Of a stretch of DNA of 64,000 nt, positions 45,624-54,193 are shown piece after piece. The stretch spans positions 62,001-126,000 of the forward strand of contig NZ_CP091786.1 of the NCBI RefSeq assembly GCF_022024015.1, read 5' to 3'. This DNA comes from Prevotella sp. E9-3 (GTDB lineage: Bacteria; Bacteroidota; Bacteroidia; Bacteroidales; Bacteroidaceae). The notes beneath the pieces were generated by a model that ran no database searches, was not told the origin of the DNA, and worked only from the letters and a program-made list of their open reading frames with translations. The position numbers and the translations under genes were made by a program. Each line of letters starts with the position of its first letter. Position 1 is the stretch's first letter.

Positions 45624-47309
45624 CTAAAGTTTCCCACTTGCCATTTTATAGGCTTTTTCAAATGATTGTATCTTGTAATTTACAGATAAACAATTCATTA
45701 ACATTTTGCAAACGTAAGTTAATGCTCTATATCAATAGTCTGCTACAGCATCTAATGGTGACAAAGCAAGTAGGATTGCTTCAAGCTCATCAACAGTCTG
45801 TGTACCTTCCATCAAATTCTCCATGGTATCAGCCACATTGATGCAGAGTTTTACTGCCAACACGTTAAGCAGATTCTTGATGATCTCCAGTGTACGGCGC
45901 CATTGAGTGAGCTCAAACAATTCTCGTCTTGTCTCACGGAACAACTCTCCAAGTGCTTCATACTGGTTGAACCGCTGGCCCAATGTCAGCACCATGTGCG
46001 TCATAAGACAGAGCGTGCAGTCGGCAATTTGCTCGTCGAAATCTGTACCCTGGTATGAGCCAAGTCCAAGATATTGCCGGCACTCCTTTATCAGCACTTC
46101 TATATTCCAGCGTATTTGGTATATCTCAAAGGCTTCCACAAACTTCATGTGGGTGTCCGTCGTGACAATAGCGTCCCAATTCTTATTCCGTCCGACTCTG
46201 ATGAAGAATATCTTCACACATGTATCCCCCATCATCACCCGTTGCTCGAAATACATGCACTTATACTTGCGGCACACAACAGCCTCACGCTCGTGCAAGG
46301 ATATAAGCTCATGAACATTGTATCTGCGTGAGCCGACTGCATACTTGTCCTTTCCCATGGCAAGACGGCCTACGACATGTATCGCTCCACCTGCTATCTT
46401 CCTTATAGCGCAAACCAATGGAGGCTTCACAAACCACGTGTCCATCAGTGCATAAGCAGCACAAATGCCAAACTTATAAGCCCTCTCTATCATTTTGGCT
46501 ACGTTGTCATTCTTCTTGGCATCCAGTTCCTTAAAACGCTCATAGTCAGGATTGCTTTCGCTACGCTCTTTGTGGAACTGCATGGAACGTTCTTTCTTTG
46601 AGAGGCTGAAGTCTTCTTTCTTTCCTGCTTCCCGATGCATAGATAAGTCTACTGTATATGTACTGCGTCCATCGAAGAACGCGAGCAGGAGCAGCTTGTA
46701 ACCGAGTACACACTTGCCAAGGACATGGTCAAACACTCGACTAAGCCCCTCGAAGTGTAGCCCGGTTTTGGTCACAGTTGTGTCATCAACAATATAGCAT
46801 TTTGGCGCTTCGGTCTCCTCTGCATTTTCTTTGCGTACTATGCTTTGAAAACGCCGTGCCATAGATAGCTGCAGAATCTGCCAGTTCATTTCCGAACGAG
46901 CCAACAGACGGTAGAAGCAATTTTTGCCGACCTCAAGAACACCATGGAACTTTGTTAGTGACAAGGAGCCTATTGTCTCACCAAGAATACGGAAAACCAT
47001 CATGGCCAGAATCTGCTCTGCCATATCTCGCCCGCGCATTTTGTCCAAAGAGTGTTTGGAGAGGATTCTGCCTATGCCAAAACACCTCATGAAGTGCATT
47101 ATTGCGTCACTAGTCTCACTTTTAACACTCAATATCTTGGTCAACTCACCGATTTTGTTTAATTTTGCAAACATATAAGGAATGTTTAATTGTTTATGTA
47201 TCAATGATTTATTTGCACTACAAAGATACAAAAACTTTTGGACATTCCTTCTTTTTTCCTTGTGTTTTAAGGCCTTAAGTACGATTTATATGCAAGTGGG
47301 AAACTTTAG
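45624..47309 (-). mobile_element. IS4-type insertion sequence
   Basis: A 1686-bp element with identical 18-bp terminal inverted repeats (CTAAAGTTTCCCACTTGC at 45624-45641, its complement at 47292-47309) around one transposase gene. No matching flanking duplication was found for the 1.7-kb element alone; the right flank (TACCATTA) differs from the left. Confidence 0.92.
45732..47174 (-). CDS. IS4-family transposase
   Basis: A 480-aa DDE transposase. The likely catalytic residues are Asp in CYIVDDTTV, Asp in YALMDTWF and Glu in the family signature YQIRWNIEVLIKECR (Y-x2-R-x3-E, with Arg where Lys is usual). The frame is open and the full length suggests an intact, possibly active element. The ATG at 47174 (MFAKLNKIG) gives a gene sitting inside the terminal repeats. 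It is on the minus strand and no second frame or passenger gene is present between the IS ends. Confidence 0.93.
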   Translation of the reverse strand: MFAKLNKIGELTKILSVKSETSDAIMHFMRCFGIGRILSKHSLDKMRGRDMAEQILAMMVFRILGETIGSLSLTKFHGVLEVGKNCFYRLLARSEMNWQILQLSMARRFQSIVRKENAEETEAPKCYIVDDTTVTKTGLHFEGLSRVFDHVLGKCVLGYKLLLLAFFDGRSTYTVDLSMHREAGKKEDFSLSKKERSMQFHKERSESNPDYERFKELDAKKNDNVAKMIERAYKFGICAAYALMDTWFVKPPLVCAIRKIAGGAIHVVGRLAMGKDKYAVGSRRYNVHELISLHEREAVVCRKYKCMYFEQRVMMGDTCVKIFFIRVGRNKNWDAIVTTDTHMKFVEAFEIYQIRWNIEVLIKECRQYLGLGSYQGTDFDEQIADCTLCLMTHMVLTLGQRFNQYEALGELFRETRRELFELTQWRRTLEIIKNLLNVLAVKLCINVADTMENLMEGTQTVDELEAILLALSPLDAVADY

Positions 47310-47323
47310 TACCATTATTGCCT

Positions 47324-47638
47324 ATGACAAAGATCGTACATATCAGGCGCTTTCCCGTCAAGGGTGGTTTCTATGCCATCAACCTCTTCAGTATTATCTT
47401 CACCATACAGGAGCTCAGTGCCGTGGAGCTTAACCATGAGCGCATTCATACCGCCCACCAACGGGAACTGTTCTTTGTCGGATTCTATCTTTGGTATGTT
47501 GTCGAGTGGCTCTTCCTCCTTGTCAAATTTCGCAATGGCATCAAGGCCTACTTCAACATCCGTTTCGAAAAAGAGGCCTACAACCATCAAAGCGATTTGA
47601 ACTACCTGAAGCATCGGCATCGGTACCACTACCGATAA
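47324..47638 (+). CDS. Small membrane protein with HExxH motif
   Basis: A 104-aa protein starting MTKIVHIRRFPVKGGFYAIN. It has a conserved-looking LNHERIHTAHQRELFFVGFYLWYVVEWLFL core, which contains HERIH (HExxH, the zinc-peptidase motif) next to one or two membrane helices, followed by a basic C terminus. I recall similar small proteins in Bacteroidales but no proven activity. The length is too short for a classical metalloprotease, so zinc binding or a different role are both open. It lies just inside the IS right end, convergent with the YeiH-type gene. Confidence 0.65.
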   Translation: MTKIVHIRRFPVKGGFYAINLFSIIFTIQELSAVELNHERIHTAHQRELFFVGFYLWYVVEWLFLLVKFRNGIKAYFNIRFEKEAYNHQSDLNYLKHRHRYHYR

Positions 47639-47695
47639 GAACAACTCCTCATCAATTAAGTATGAATACTTTTATGAACTGAAGACGATAGCACC

Positions 47696-48730
47696 TCATT
47701 GCAATATAGGAGAAAGATATTTGGCCATGAGATAACCGCCGACAATCAGCCAACCATAGAGGACTGCGGCTAAAACAAACGGTTTGAATCCGGCTTTCTT
47801 GAACTTGTCGATACTCGTTTCAGCACCGAGAGCCGTCATGGCCATGGTGAGCAGGAAAGTGTCGAAGGTGTTGATGAGCGACACAGCATTGGAGGGTAGC
47901 AGGGAGAGCGAGTTGAACCCTATGACAACAAGAAACAGCAGCGCAAACCATGGTATGGTGATAGTGCTCTTCTGCGCGCCACCACCACGGCTGCGCACGC
48001 CACGAGCCACGAAGAAGGCCACGACAAGCAGAACGGGCACGAGCATCATAACGCGGATCATCTTCACGATGATGGCCGTGTTGCTCACCGCCGTACCCAT
48101 GGCATTGCCCGCACCCACCACGTGGGCTACCTCATGAATGGTGCTGCCGGTGAAGATGCCCATCTCATCGGGTGAGAGATTGAAGATGCCACAACGGTAC
48201 AATATAGGATAGAGAAACATCGAGAGCGTTCCGAAGATGACAACAGTGGCCACAGCAACAGCGGTCTTATACGGTTTCGGACGTATGGCGCCGTCGACAC
48301 CCATCACCGCCGCAGCACCACAGATGGCACTGCCACACGATGTGAGCAGGGCGATGCTACGGTCCATCTTCAGCAGTTTGCCGATGATGATACCGAGGCC
48401 GATGGTTACCCCAACGACGATGGCATCAATGACGATGGCAGGGATTCCCACCTGCATGACATCCTGAAAGCTAAGCTTGAAACCGTAGAGGATGATACCT
48501 AATCGCAGTATACGCTTACTACAAAAGCTGATACCCGGTACCCACGTGTCAGGCAGGTTGTTGCGCAGACTGTTGGCATAGAGCATGCCCAAGACAATAC
48601 CCACGACCATTGGACTCAGCGACAGAGCCTTGACCCAGTTCATGTCGCCAACATAGAAAGCGGCACACGAGAAGAGTGCCATCAGCAGCACGCCGTGAAG
48701 CATACTGCTACGTTGTTCTGATAATCTCAT
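47696..48730 (-). CDS. YeiH-family transporter (putative sulfate exporter type)
   Basis: A 344-aa inner-membrane protein with about ten helices. Family motifs include ALLTSCGSAICGAAAV and FTGSTIHEVAHVVGAGNAMG, both typical of the YeiH/UPF0324 group. The true substrate of the family is uncertain; sulfur oxyanions are often proposed. The start at 48730 (MRLSEQRSS) is preferred because a -7 box, TACCTTTG, sits at 48769-48762. A LysR gene lies just upstream in the same direction, the common yeiH/yeiE-like pairing, so it is probably controlled by that regulator. It is cargo of the composite element. Confidence 0.88.
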   Translation of the reverse strand: MRLSEQRSSMLHGVLLMALFSCAAFYVGDMNWVKALSLSPMVVGIVLGMLYANSLRNNLPDTWVPGISFCSKRILRLGIILYGFKLSFQDVMQVGIPAIVIDAIVVGVTIGLGIIIGKLLKMDRSIALLTSCGSAICGAAAVMGVDGAIRPKPYKTAVAVATVVIFGTLSMFLYPILYRCGIFNLSPDEMGIFTGSTIHEVAHVVGAGNAMGTAVSNTAIIVKMIRVMMLVPVLLVVAFFVARGVRSRGGGAQKSTITIPWFALLFLVVIGFNSLSLLPSNAVSLINTFDTFLLTMAMTALGAETSIDKFKKAGFKPFVLAAVLYGWLIVGGYLMAKYLSPILQ

Positions 48731-48803
48731 TTTTCTTCTTACTTTATGAATTTTCCGCCTGCAAAGGTAAGAAGAAAAAGCCGCTGACAATTATACAGAA
48801 TAA

Positions 48804-49697
48804 CTATGACTTATAACTTGAAGTTATGAAGTGCTTGAATTTCGACTGCAACTTTGGTGAGGCTCCCTGTTTCTCAACGAAGCAGAACTGGCGTTCAAAT
48901 TTCAGATGTTCAATGTCCACAATCTTGAAAATGTTGGCATATATCTGGTCGCGCACCGCCTGTATGCTGACAATGCCCATCGCATCGGTATGCTCCACGT
49001 AGTGCTTGATGCCCTCGGTAGTACCAAGGTTCATTTCTATATTCAGATCGGTGAGTGCAATGTGCTTTGTCTCAAGTGCTTTCTGTAACACATCTAGGGA
49101 GCCCGAACCGAACTCGCGCAGTACGAGCGGTACTGTCCTAAGTCGCTCCATTGTGATGGTGTCGTACTTAGCCAAACGTCCGCCAGTCCTGACAATGGGC
49201 ACAAGCTCGTCGTCCATAAACGGATGGTATTTCAGCTCAGGCCGTCTGACAATACCCTCAACCATGCCTAAGTCGATGCGCCCCTCGCGTAGGGCAGTCT
49301 CCACCTCCCGACTGTTGCCGCTGAGCATTGTGATGCGAATATCGGGAAAACGCTTGTGGAAGTCGGCGATGATGCCCGGCAAGACATACTGCGATATCGT
49401 GGTGCTGGCCCCAACGCGCAGTTCGCCGGCTACCTTCTCTTGTAGGGAGTTCATGTCGTAGTCCATCTGCTGATAGTCCTGCTGTATTTTTCTTGCGTGA
49501 CCAAGGAGTAGCTGACCGGCATGGGTGAGCTGTATGCGGTTACCCAGTCGGTCGAAGAGCCGGCAGTTATACTCCCGCTCCAGCTCCTGGATATGCTTAC
49601 TGATGGCGGGCTGACTGATGAAGAGCTCCTGTGAGGCCTTAGTGAAGCTAAGGTTCATCGCCGCGCTTAGGAATACTTTTAGACGTATATCTATCAT
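48804..49697 (-). CDS. LysR-family transcriptional regulator
   Basis: A 297-aa regulator. The N-terminal winged HTH is clear (MIDIRLKVFLSAAMNLSFTKASQELFISQPAISKHIQELE), followed by a coiled linker and a periplasmic-binding-like effector domain (LRVGASTTISQYVLPGIIADFHKRFPDIRI). The closest general type is the CysB/CysL/YeiE group, in line with the YeiH-type transporter next door. A -7 box, TACCTTTG (49730-49723), lies 26 bases before the ATG. It sits inside the mobile segment. Confidence 0.9.
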   Translation of the reverse strand: MIDIRLKVFLSAAMNLSFTKASQELFISQPAISKHIQELEREYNCRLFDRLGNRIQLTHAGQLLLGHARKIQQDYQQMDYDMNSLQEKVAGELRVGASTTISQYVLPGIIADFHKRFPDIRITMLSGNSREVETALREGRIDLGMVEGIVRRPELKYHPFMDDELVPIVRTGGRLAKYDTITMERLRTVPLVLREFGSGSLDVLQKALETKHIALTDLNIEMNLGTTEGIKHYVEHTDAMGIVSIQAVRDQIYANIFKIVDIEHLKFERQFCFVEKQGASPKLQSKFKHFITSSYKS

Positions 49698-49884
49698 GTC
49701 TCAACGGGTTTGGTTTCTGTGGCAAAGGTAAACATTATTCCAGTGATAGAGGTAAACTTTTCTGTTATTATCGTCTCCTACAGTAATTTTTTGTGGTTTG
49801 TCTGTATTTCTTTGTATTTCAACACTATAAAGTTACAACAAATTTCGCTAATCACCAAATTTATAAGCACTTATAATTCATCGA

Positions 49885-49990
49885 ACTCACGTTAACTTAT
49901 GTTTGCAAAATGTTAAATCATTGATTATCTGCAATTAACGAGATTACGTCATTGGGAAAAGCCCATAAAATGGGAAGTGGGAAACTTTAG
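49885..49990. mobile_element. Diverged solo copy of the IS end
   Basis: The reverse complement of this 106-base stretch aligns with the IS left end (45624-45725), sharing CTAAAGTTTCCCACTT and ACATTTTGCAAAC, with scattered differences. No transposase remnant is attached. Confidence 0.8.
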
Positions 49991-49998
49991 TTATTATA
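49991..49998. repeat. Right 8-bp target-site duplication
   Basis: TTATTATA directly after the right end, identical to 45616-45623. Confidence 0.65.
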
Positions 49999-50343
49999 CT
50001 TCTTCAAGCATTCTTTTATTTTATTTTTCGCAAGCTCCGCTTGCCTTGAAGATAAAGGGAGACAGCAGGAGATAAATGACATTAGTTTTTCTGCAGAATC
50101 ACCACAGATGGAGTAATGTCTTCTATCTTCTGCCGCTGAAAAGCGGCTATCTACCTCTATCTTCCTATATCTTCGTAACATGCGAAACTTGAATTAATTA
50201 GTTTGTGTACCATTTAGAAATGGTTGACGTGTTATTTTATGCGATTGACGTCTTCCATAATTAAATGTTTTAATGGTACAAATGTAATGAAATTAATTCA
50301 TTATCAGCAATACAAAACATAAATTCAAGCAGAATCGATAAGA

Positions 50344-50408
50344 GTTACATAATTTCATGTAGTTGTTACATAAGTTCAAGCACTTTTTAAATATTATACC
50401 TACTTTCG
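50344..50408 (+). promoter_or_regulatory. Promoter and 21-bp-spaced direct repeat of the GH53 gene
   Basis: GTTACATAATTTCA at 50344 and GTTACATAAGTTCA at 50365 are direct repeats exactly 21 bp apart. TACTTTCG, a -7 box, lies 36 bases after the second repeat start. The same geometry occurs upstream of the esterase gene. It is probably the binding site of the nearby AraC-type regulator. Confidence 0.75.
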
Positions 50409-50438
50409 CAGCGCTAATTTTAATAAACAATCTTTATA

Positions 50439-52313
50439 ATGAAACAAAAGCTACTACTAATAATGATGTTGATGGCATGGGCGGCTATAGGCGTCCGTGC
50501 CATCACGGTGACCGACACCATCTTCAACCGCTCTGAGCATGAAGTGTTTGCTTTTGGTGCAGACGTGAGTTTTGTACCCATGATGGAAAGCTGGGGTACG
50601 AAGTGGCTCGACAAGAACGGGAAACAGAAGGATATTTTGCAGATTCTGAAAGAGCAGGGTATTAATAATATCCGTTTGCGTGTGTGGACAGTGAACAGCG
50701 GTGCCAGCAGTAAGCAGGAGGTAGTGACGATGTGTAAGCGTGCAAAGGCGAGGGGGCTGGGCGTGATGATCGACTTCCACTATAGCGACACATGGGCCGA
50801 CCCTGGCAGTCAGACTATTCCTGCGGCATGGACCGATCATAGTGTGGATGCACTGGCACAGAATATTTATGACCACACCTACGACGTGCTGTCAGCCATC
50901 AAGGCAGCGGGCGTGGTACCGCGCTGGGTACAGGTGGGAAACGAGACGAAGCGAGGCATGCTCTATCCCGTAGGCCAGACTAACAATGGAGGCTCGGCGG
51001 CCTTCGCCAAGTTTGTACTTACTGGCTATAATGCCGTGAAGGCAGTAGATTCTACGATGCAGGTCATCGTCCACCTGCCCGACGGCCATGACAACTCGCT
51101 CTACCGTAGTATCTTCGACGGATTGAAGAAGAACGGAGCCAAGTGGGATATCATAGGCTTGTCGGCTTATCCCCGTTGGTCGCACCTCGACGGTCCGACA
51201 ATGATTACAAAGGTGATGGCCAATATCAATGATCTGAAAAGCCGCTATGGCAAGCCTTGTATGATAGTGGAGACAGGGCATTATCCTAATAAGGCTATAG
51301 AGGGTAACCAATATCTCGTTGGTGTGATGGACCGCATGATCAAGAATGGCGACTTGGGCTGCTTCTATTGGGAACCGGAGTCTATGGGCGGCTATGATAT
51401 GGGAGCCTGGGACGAGGCGACGAGGAAACCCACTGTGATGATGGATGCTTTTCTGGGCGTGAAGCACACAGAGGTGGCATGGCTGATAAAGGCTTCCATG
51501 CAGTCGCCACAGACTGAGCAGACCGTCGGAGTCGGTAGTGTGGAGCTTCAGGCAAAAGTCAAGCATCAGCGCAAGGGGCGCATACAATCGGTGGAGTTTC
51601 ATTTCGACAAGAAGACTGCAGGGACCTATCGGCCCGAAAGTCTTGTCGATGTGCCCGCCACTACCGTTGCTTCGTTAACAGTGGCTGATGTTACCATTGG
51701 TGTTCACACAGCATGGGCGAAGGTCACCGACACCTCTAATAATATGCAGACCACCGACACCGTGGCTTTCTTCGTGGGCGAGTCTGTGCTATTCGACAAA
51801 GCTGTTGTTGAAAATGCTGGCCAAAAAGGAGGAACAGTCAGCTGGGGAGCAGCCTTCAGTGAGGCGGGCAAATACCGTTTAGCGTTCAAGTATAGCAGTT
51901 CGACCTTTCGTGGCACTGAGTTATGGCTAGACGGTGACAGCATCGCCAAGGTGTATTTCATGAAAAACGATGATGCCTATCAATCGATTGATATTGAGAT
52001 TCCGGAGGCAGGTCCGCACACGCTGCAACTCGTTGCATCAGGCAGTACAGTGCTGCCTGATGTTGCCTTACTGCGCGTCTTTCCGCTTGAAGACCAGACA
52101 ATGCCTATGCAGACTGATGTCAGTGGCATTATACTAGCCTGTGAAGATGAAAAAGAGAGGGTTGAGGTATATAGTCTTTCAGGAGTGTTAGTGGATGTTA
52201 CCACTCAGTCGGCATTAGGCATCTCGTTGGGCGACAGGTCGGCAGCCGTGATGGTCTTGCCAAACAGCGTTGGCGGCACACCGAACATTGTGCGGAAACA
52301 GCGGCTGAAATAG
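50439..52313 (+). CDS. GH53 endo-beta-1,4-galactanase
   Basis: A 624-aa exported glycoside hydrolase acting on arabinogalactan-type beta-1,4-galactan. The signal peptide is MKQKLLLIMMLMAWAAIGVRA. The catalytic barrel covers about residues 30-350: GADVSFVPMMESWG, NNIRLRVWTVN, FHYSDTWADPG. The general acid/base is in VGNET (about Glu168), and the nucleophile is in IVETGH (about Glu277). The next 200 residues look like Ig-like and carbohydrate-binding modules. The last 36 residues run antisense across the 3' end of the regulator gene, a 109-base convergent overlap, and the expected C-terminal tail (VEVYSLSGVLV) loses its usual ending there. The gene shares its promoter box with the esterase gene. 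Confidence 0.93.
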   Translation: MKQKLLLIMMLMAWAAIGVRAITVTDTIFNRSEHEVFAFGADVSFVPMMESWGTKWLDKNGKQKDILQILKEQGINNIRLRVWTVNSGASSKQEVVTMCKRAKARGLGVMIDFHYSDTWADPGSQTIPAAWTDHSVDALAQNIYDHTYDVLSAIKAAGVVPRWVQVGNETKRGMLYPVGQTNNGGSAAFAKFVLTGYNAVKAVDSTMQVIVHLPDGHDNSLYRSIFDGLKKNGAKWDIIGLSAYPRWSHLDGPTMITKVMANINDLKSRYGKPCMIVETGHYPNKAIEGNQYLVGVMDRMIKNGDLGCFYWEPESMGGYDMGAWDEATRKPTVMMDAFLGVKHTEVAWLIKASMQSPQTEQTVGVGSVELQAKVKHQRKGRIQSVEFHFDKKTAGTYRPESLVDVPATTVASLTVADVTIGVHTAWAKVTDTSNNMQTTDTVAFFVGESVLFDKAVVENAGQKGGTVSWGAAFSEAGKYRLAFKYSSSTFRGTELWLDGDSIAKVYFMKNDDAYQSIDIEIPEAGPHTLQLVASGSTVLPDVALLRVFPLEDQTMPMQTDVSGIILACEDEKERVEVYSLSGVLVDVTTQSALGISLGDRSAAVMVLPNSVGGTPNIVRKQRLK

Positions 52314-53995
52314 CTGGCAGAAGAGAATCCTGTGGCATAGCTCACCTCGGCGACAGTCATATTTCCCTCACGAAGTAGCTCGGCAGCATGCCGCAGACGG
52401 ATGGTGCGGATGAACTCAGTGGGCTTCTGTCCGGTGATTGTCTGAATCTTCCGATAGAAGGTCATGCGACTCATGCATAGGTCGCTGGCCAGTTGTTCTA
52501 TGCTGTAGGCATCGTCAGCAATGTGCGCCTCGACATGGGTGATAGCTTTTTGCAGCCACTCGTTGGCCAGAATGGGTTGCTGCTGGACAGACTGTTCTGA
52601 GGGAGGCGTTACTTCCCTTTGTGGCACAATCTTTTCCGTTAGGGCTGGAGTTCCCTCTTTTATGGCTGTGAGAAATCGCTTACGCTTCTGATGCATCAAC
52701 CATATGTAGGTAGTGAGTGCCATCAGCATGATGACCAACACGCCAAGCGTCCACCACGTCCAGAGTGGCATGCGTTCCACGATCTTCTCGTTCTGAGGTT
52801 GGCTCCAGCGCTGACCGTGTTGTGTCTCATGCAGTTCAATGCAGTAAACGCCCTTATCCTCGATGTTTTGCTGACGGAGAGTTTTCTTCACAGGGTCATA
52901 CAGACGCACATAGCGGTCGCAGACAATAATGAGGCGCCCCAAGCTGTCAGTCTGCAGAGCCACAACGGCATCGCCGTATTCGTTGGAAGCATAGTCATCT
53001 ATAGTCAGTGTTTTGTCTTTGTAAGCCATCACTGTGCCGAAGATAGTAGCGAGCCATAACGTGCCGTCATTTGAGATGGTCATGCCCGAAACATCCTTGG
53101 TGTCTGGCAGGATGACTTCCTCTCCCTTCTGAGAATCATGCCGGCGTATGTCCTTGCCTGTGCTGAACCATAGACACCCTTTCTCGTCTTCTATCGTTGC
53201 CGTGGGGCGAGCCGACAATTTCCTAGCTCTAAGAATAGAGTCGGCTGTCCAGCGTGTCAGTCGCTGACCATCGAACCAAGGTTTTGGCTCTGTTGTACAC
53301 AAAGCGTAACACTTGCCAAAACCGTCGGCCACTAACAGGTTACCTAAGCAATCGGTGGCTATGCGGCGGAAGTCAATGGTGTCGGGCCATTCTTCGGAAA
53401 CTTGAACAAGCCTGCCACTGTCAATCCGCAACAGACCGCCCTCCCATTCTTGTGCCCAGATGTGGTCCTCGTCATCCTCATGTAGTCGGAAAATGTATTT
53501 GTCGCCTCCGGGATATATATTCAGCAGTCGGCCGTCGGCAGCATACTCGAAGACTTTCTTGTTAGAGGTCAGCCACCAGTGCCCGTTACGGCCCACTATG
53601 ATGTCGTCCACACGCTTGTCGTCCACATCCTCCAATCGCCGGATGCTGTAGTCGTGCTTGTCAAGCAGCGATGCCCCGTGGAATGTTCCAATGATGATAT
53701 AGTGCCCGGCGGCCTCGGCCAAGCAGGCCACATCGTTGCTACACAAAAGGTCGGGATGCTCGGCATCGCTGCGGAACGACATTATCTGATGACCGTCATC
53801 GCGGCAGATGCCGCCACCCTCGGTGGCATACCACAGAAAACCCTCCGAATCCTGAATTACCTGTAGCACTCGCTGCGATGACAGCTGTTCCAGTCGTGGC
53901 AACACGAGTAGATGTTGCTCCTGTGTTCTGCCGATAATCGACAGCACGACCCCGAGCAATAAAAGAAGGAATCTATGGCATTTCATTTGTTTCAT
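52205..53995 (-). CDS. Membrane-bound propeller sensor with AraC-type HTH, no kinase
   Basis: A 596-aa regulator. A signal peptide or first helix is followed by a periplasmic beta-propeller of about 350 residues (repeats such as DSEGFLWYATEGGGI, GRNGHWWLTSNKKVF, DEKGCLWFSTGKDI), as in hybrid two-component systems. A single membrane helix lies at about 410-432 (WWTLGVLVIMLMALTTYIW). A linker leads to an AraC-type HTH (IEQLASDLCMSRMTFYRKIQ...GFSSASYFSRCFRTMFGVPP). No histidine kinase and no receiver domain are present; classical hybrids are about 1300 aa. It is divergent from the esterase gene and convergent with GH53, and probably controls both. Confidence 0.85.
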   Translation of the reverse strand: MKQMKCHRFLLLLLGVVLSIIGRTQEQHLLVLPRLEQLSSQRVLQVIQDSEGFLWYATEGGGICRDDGHQIMSFRSDAEHPDLLCSNDVACLAEAAGHYIIIGTFHGASLLDKHDYSIRRLEDVDDKRVDDIIVGRNGHWWLTSNKKVFEYAADGRLLNIYPGGDKYIFRLHEDDEDHIWAQEWEGGLLRIDSGRLVQVSEEWPDTIDFRRIATDCLGNLLVADGFGKCYALCTTEPKPWFDGQRLTRWTADSILRARKLSARPTATIEDEKGCLWFSTGKDIRRHDSQKGEEVILPDTKDVSGMTISNDGTLWLATIFGTVMAYKDKTLTIDDYASNEYGDAVVALQTDSLGRLIIVCDRYVRLYDPVKKTLRQQNIEDKGVYCIELHETQHGQRWSQPQNEKIVERMPLWTWWTLGVLVIMLMALTTYIWLMHQKRKRFLTAIKEGTPALTEKIVPQREVTPPSEQSVQQQPILANEWLQKAITHVEAHIADDAYSIEQLASDLCMSRMTFYRKIQTITGQKPTEFIRTIRLRHAAELLREGNMTVAEVSYATGFSSASYFSRCFRTMFGVPPTLFGKTITAADLSPNEMPNAD

Positions 53996-54015
53996 TATTA
54001 ATAGAACGCTACAAA

Positions 54016-54080
54016 GTTACATTATTTCATTAAGAAGTTACATAAGTTCAAGCGCCTTTTTAATATTATGCGTACTTTTG
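54016..54080 (+). promoter_or_regulatory. Promoter and 21-bp-spaced direct repeat of the esterase gene
   Basis: GTTACATTATTTCA at 54016 and GTTACATAAGTTCA at 54037 are 21 bp apart; TACTTTTG begins 36 bases after the second repeat start. This is the same layout as upstream of GH53. It lies in the divergent space next to the regulator gene, so it could also affect that gene. Confidence 0.78.
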
Positions 54081-54193
54081 TAATCGATTAGATAAAAACT
54101 TAAAACTGTACAAGAAAGACTATCCAGACAATTATTAAGATGAAAGATGTACTGCCCATGCTATCAGATAAACATATAAATACCAGTAATAAC

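Larger units (their letters stand above)
45624..49990. mobile_element. Candidate composite transposon of 4.4 kb
   Basis: The segment begins with the IS left end and finishes with a diverged copy of the same end in inverted orientation (49885-49990, roughly 80% alike over 105 bases by eye). Both junctions are flanked by TTATTATA. It carries the IS, a small membrane protein, a YeiH-type transporter and a LysR regulator. This is best explained by the whole block having moved as one unit. Confidence 0.65.

Noticed and set aside
49987..50181. Minus-strand open frame of 64 aa next to the right end of the mobile block
   Set aside because: Its stop codon lies inside the IS end, and joining the flanks across the duplicated site leaves the frame open into the cupin gene. 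The sequence looks like a repeat-type intergenic region, so I do not call it a gene.
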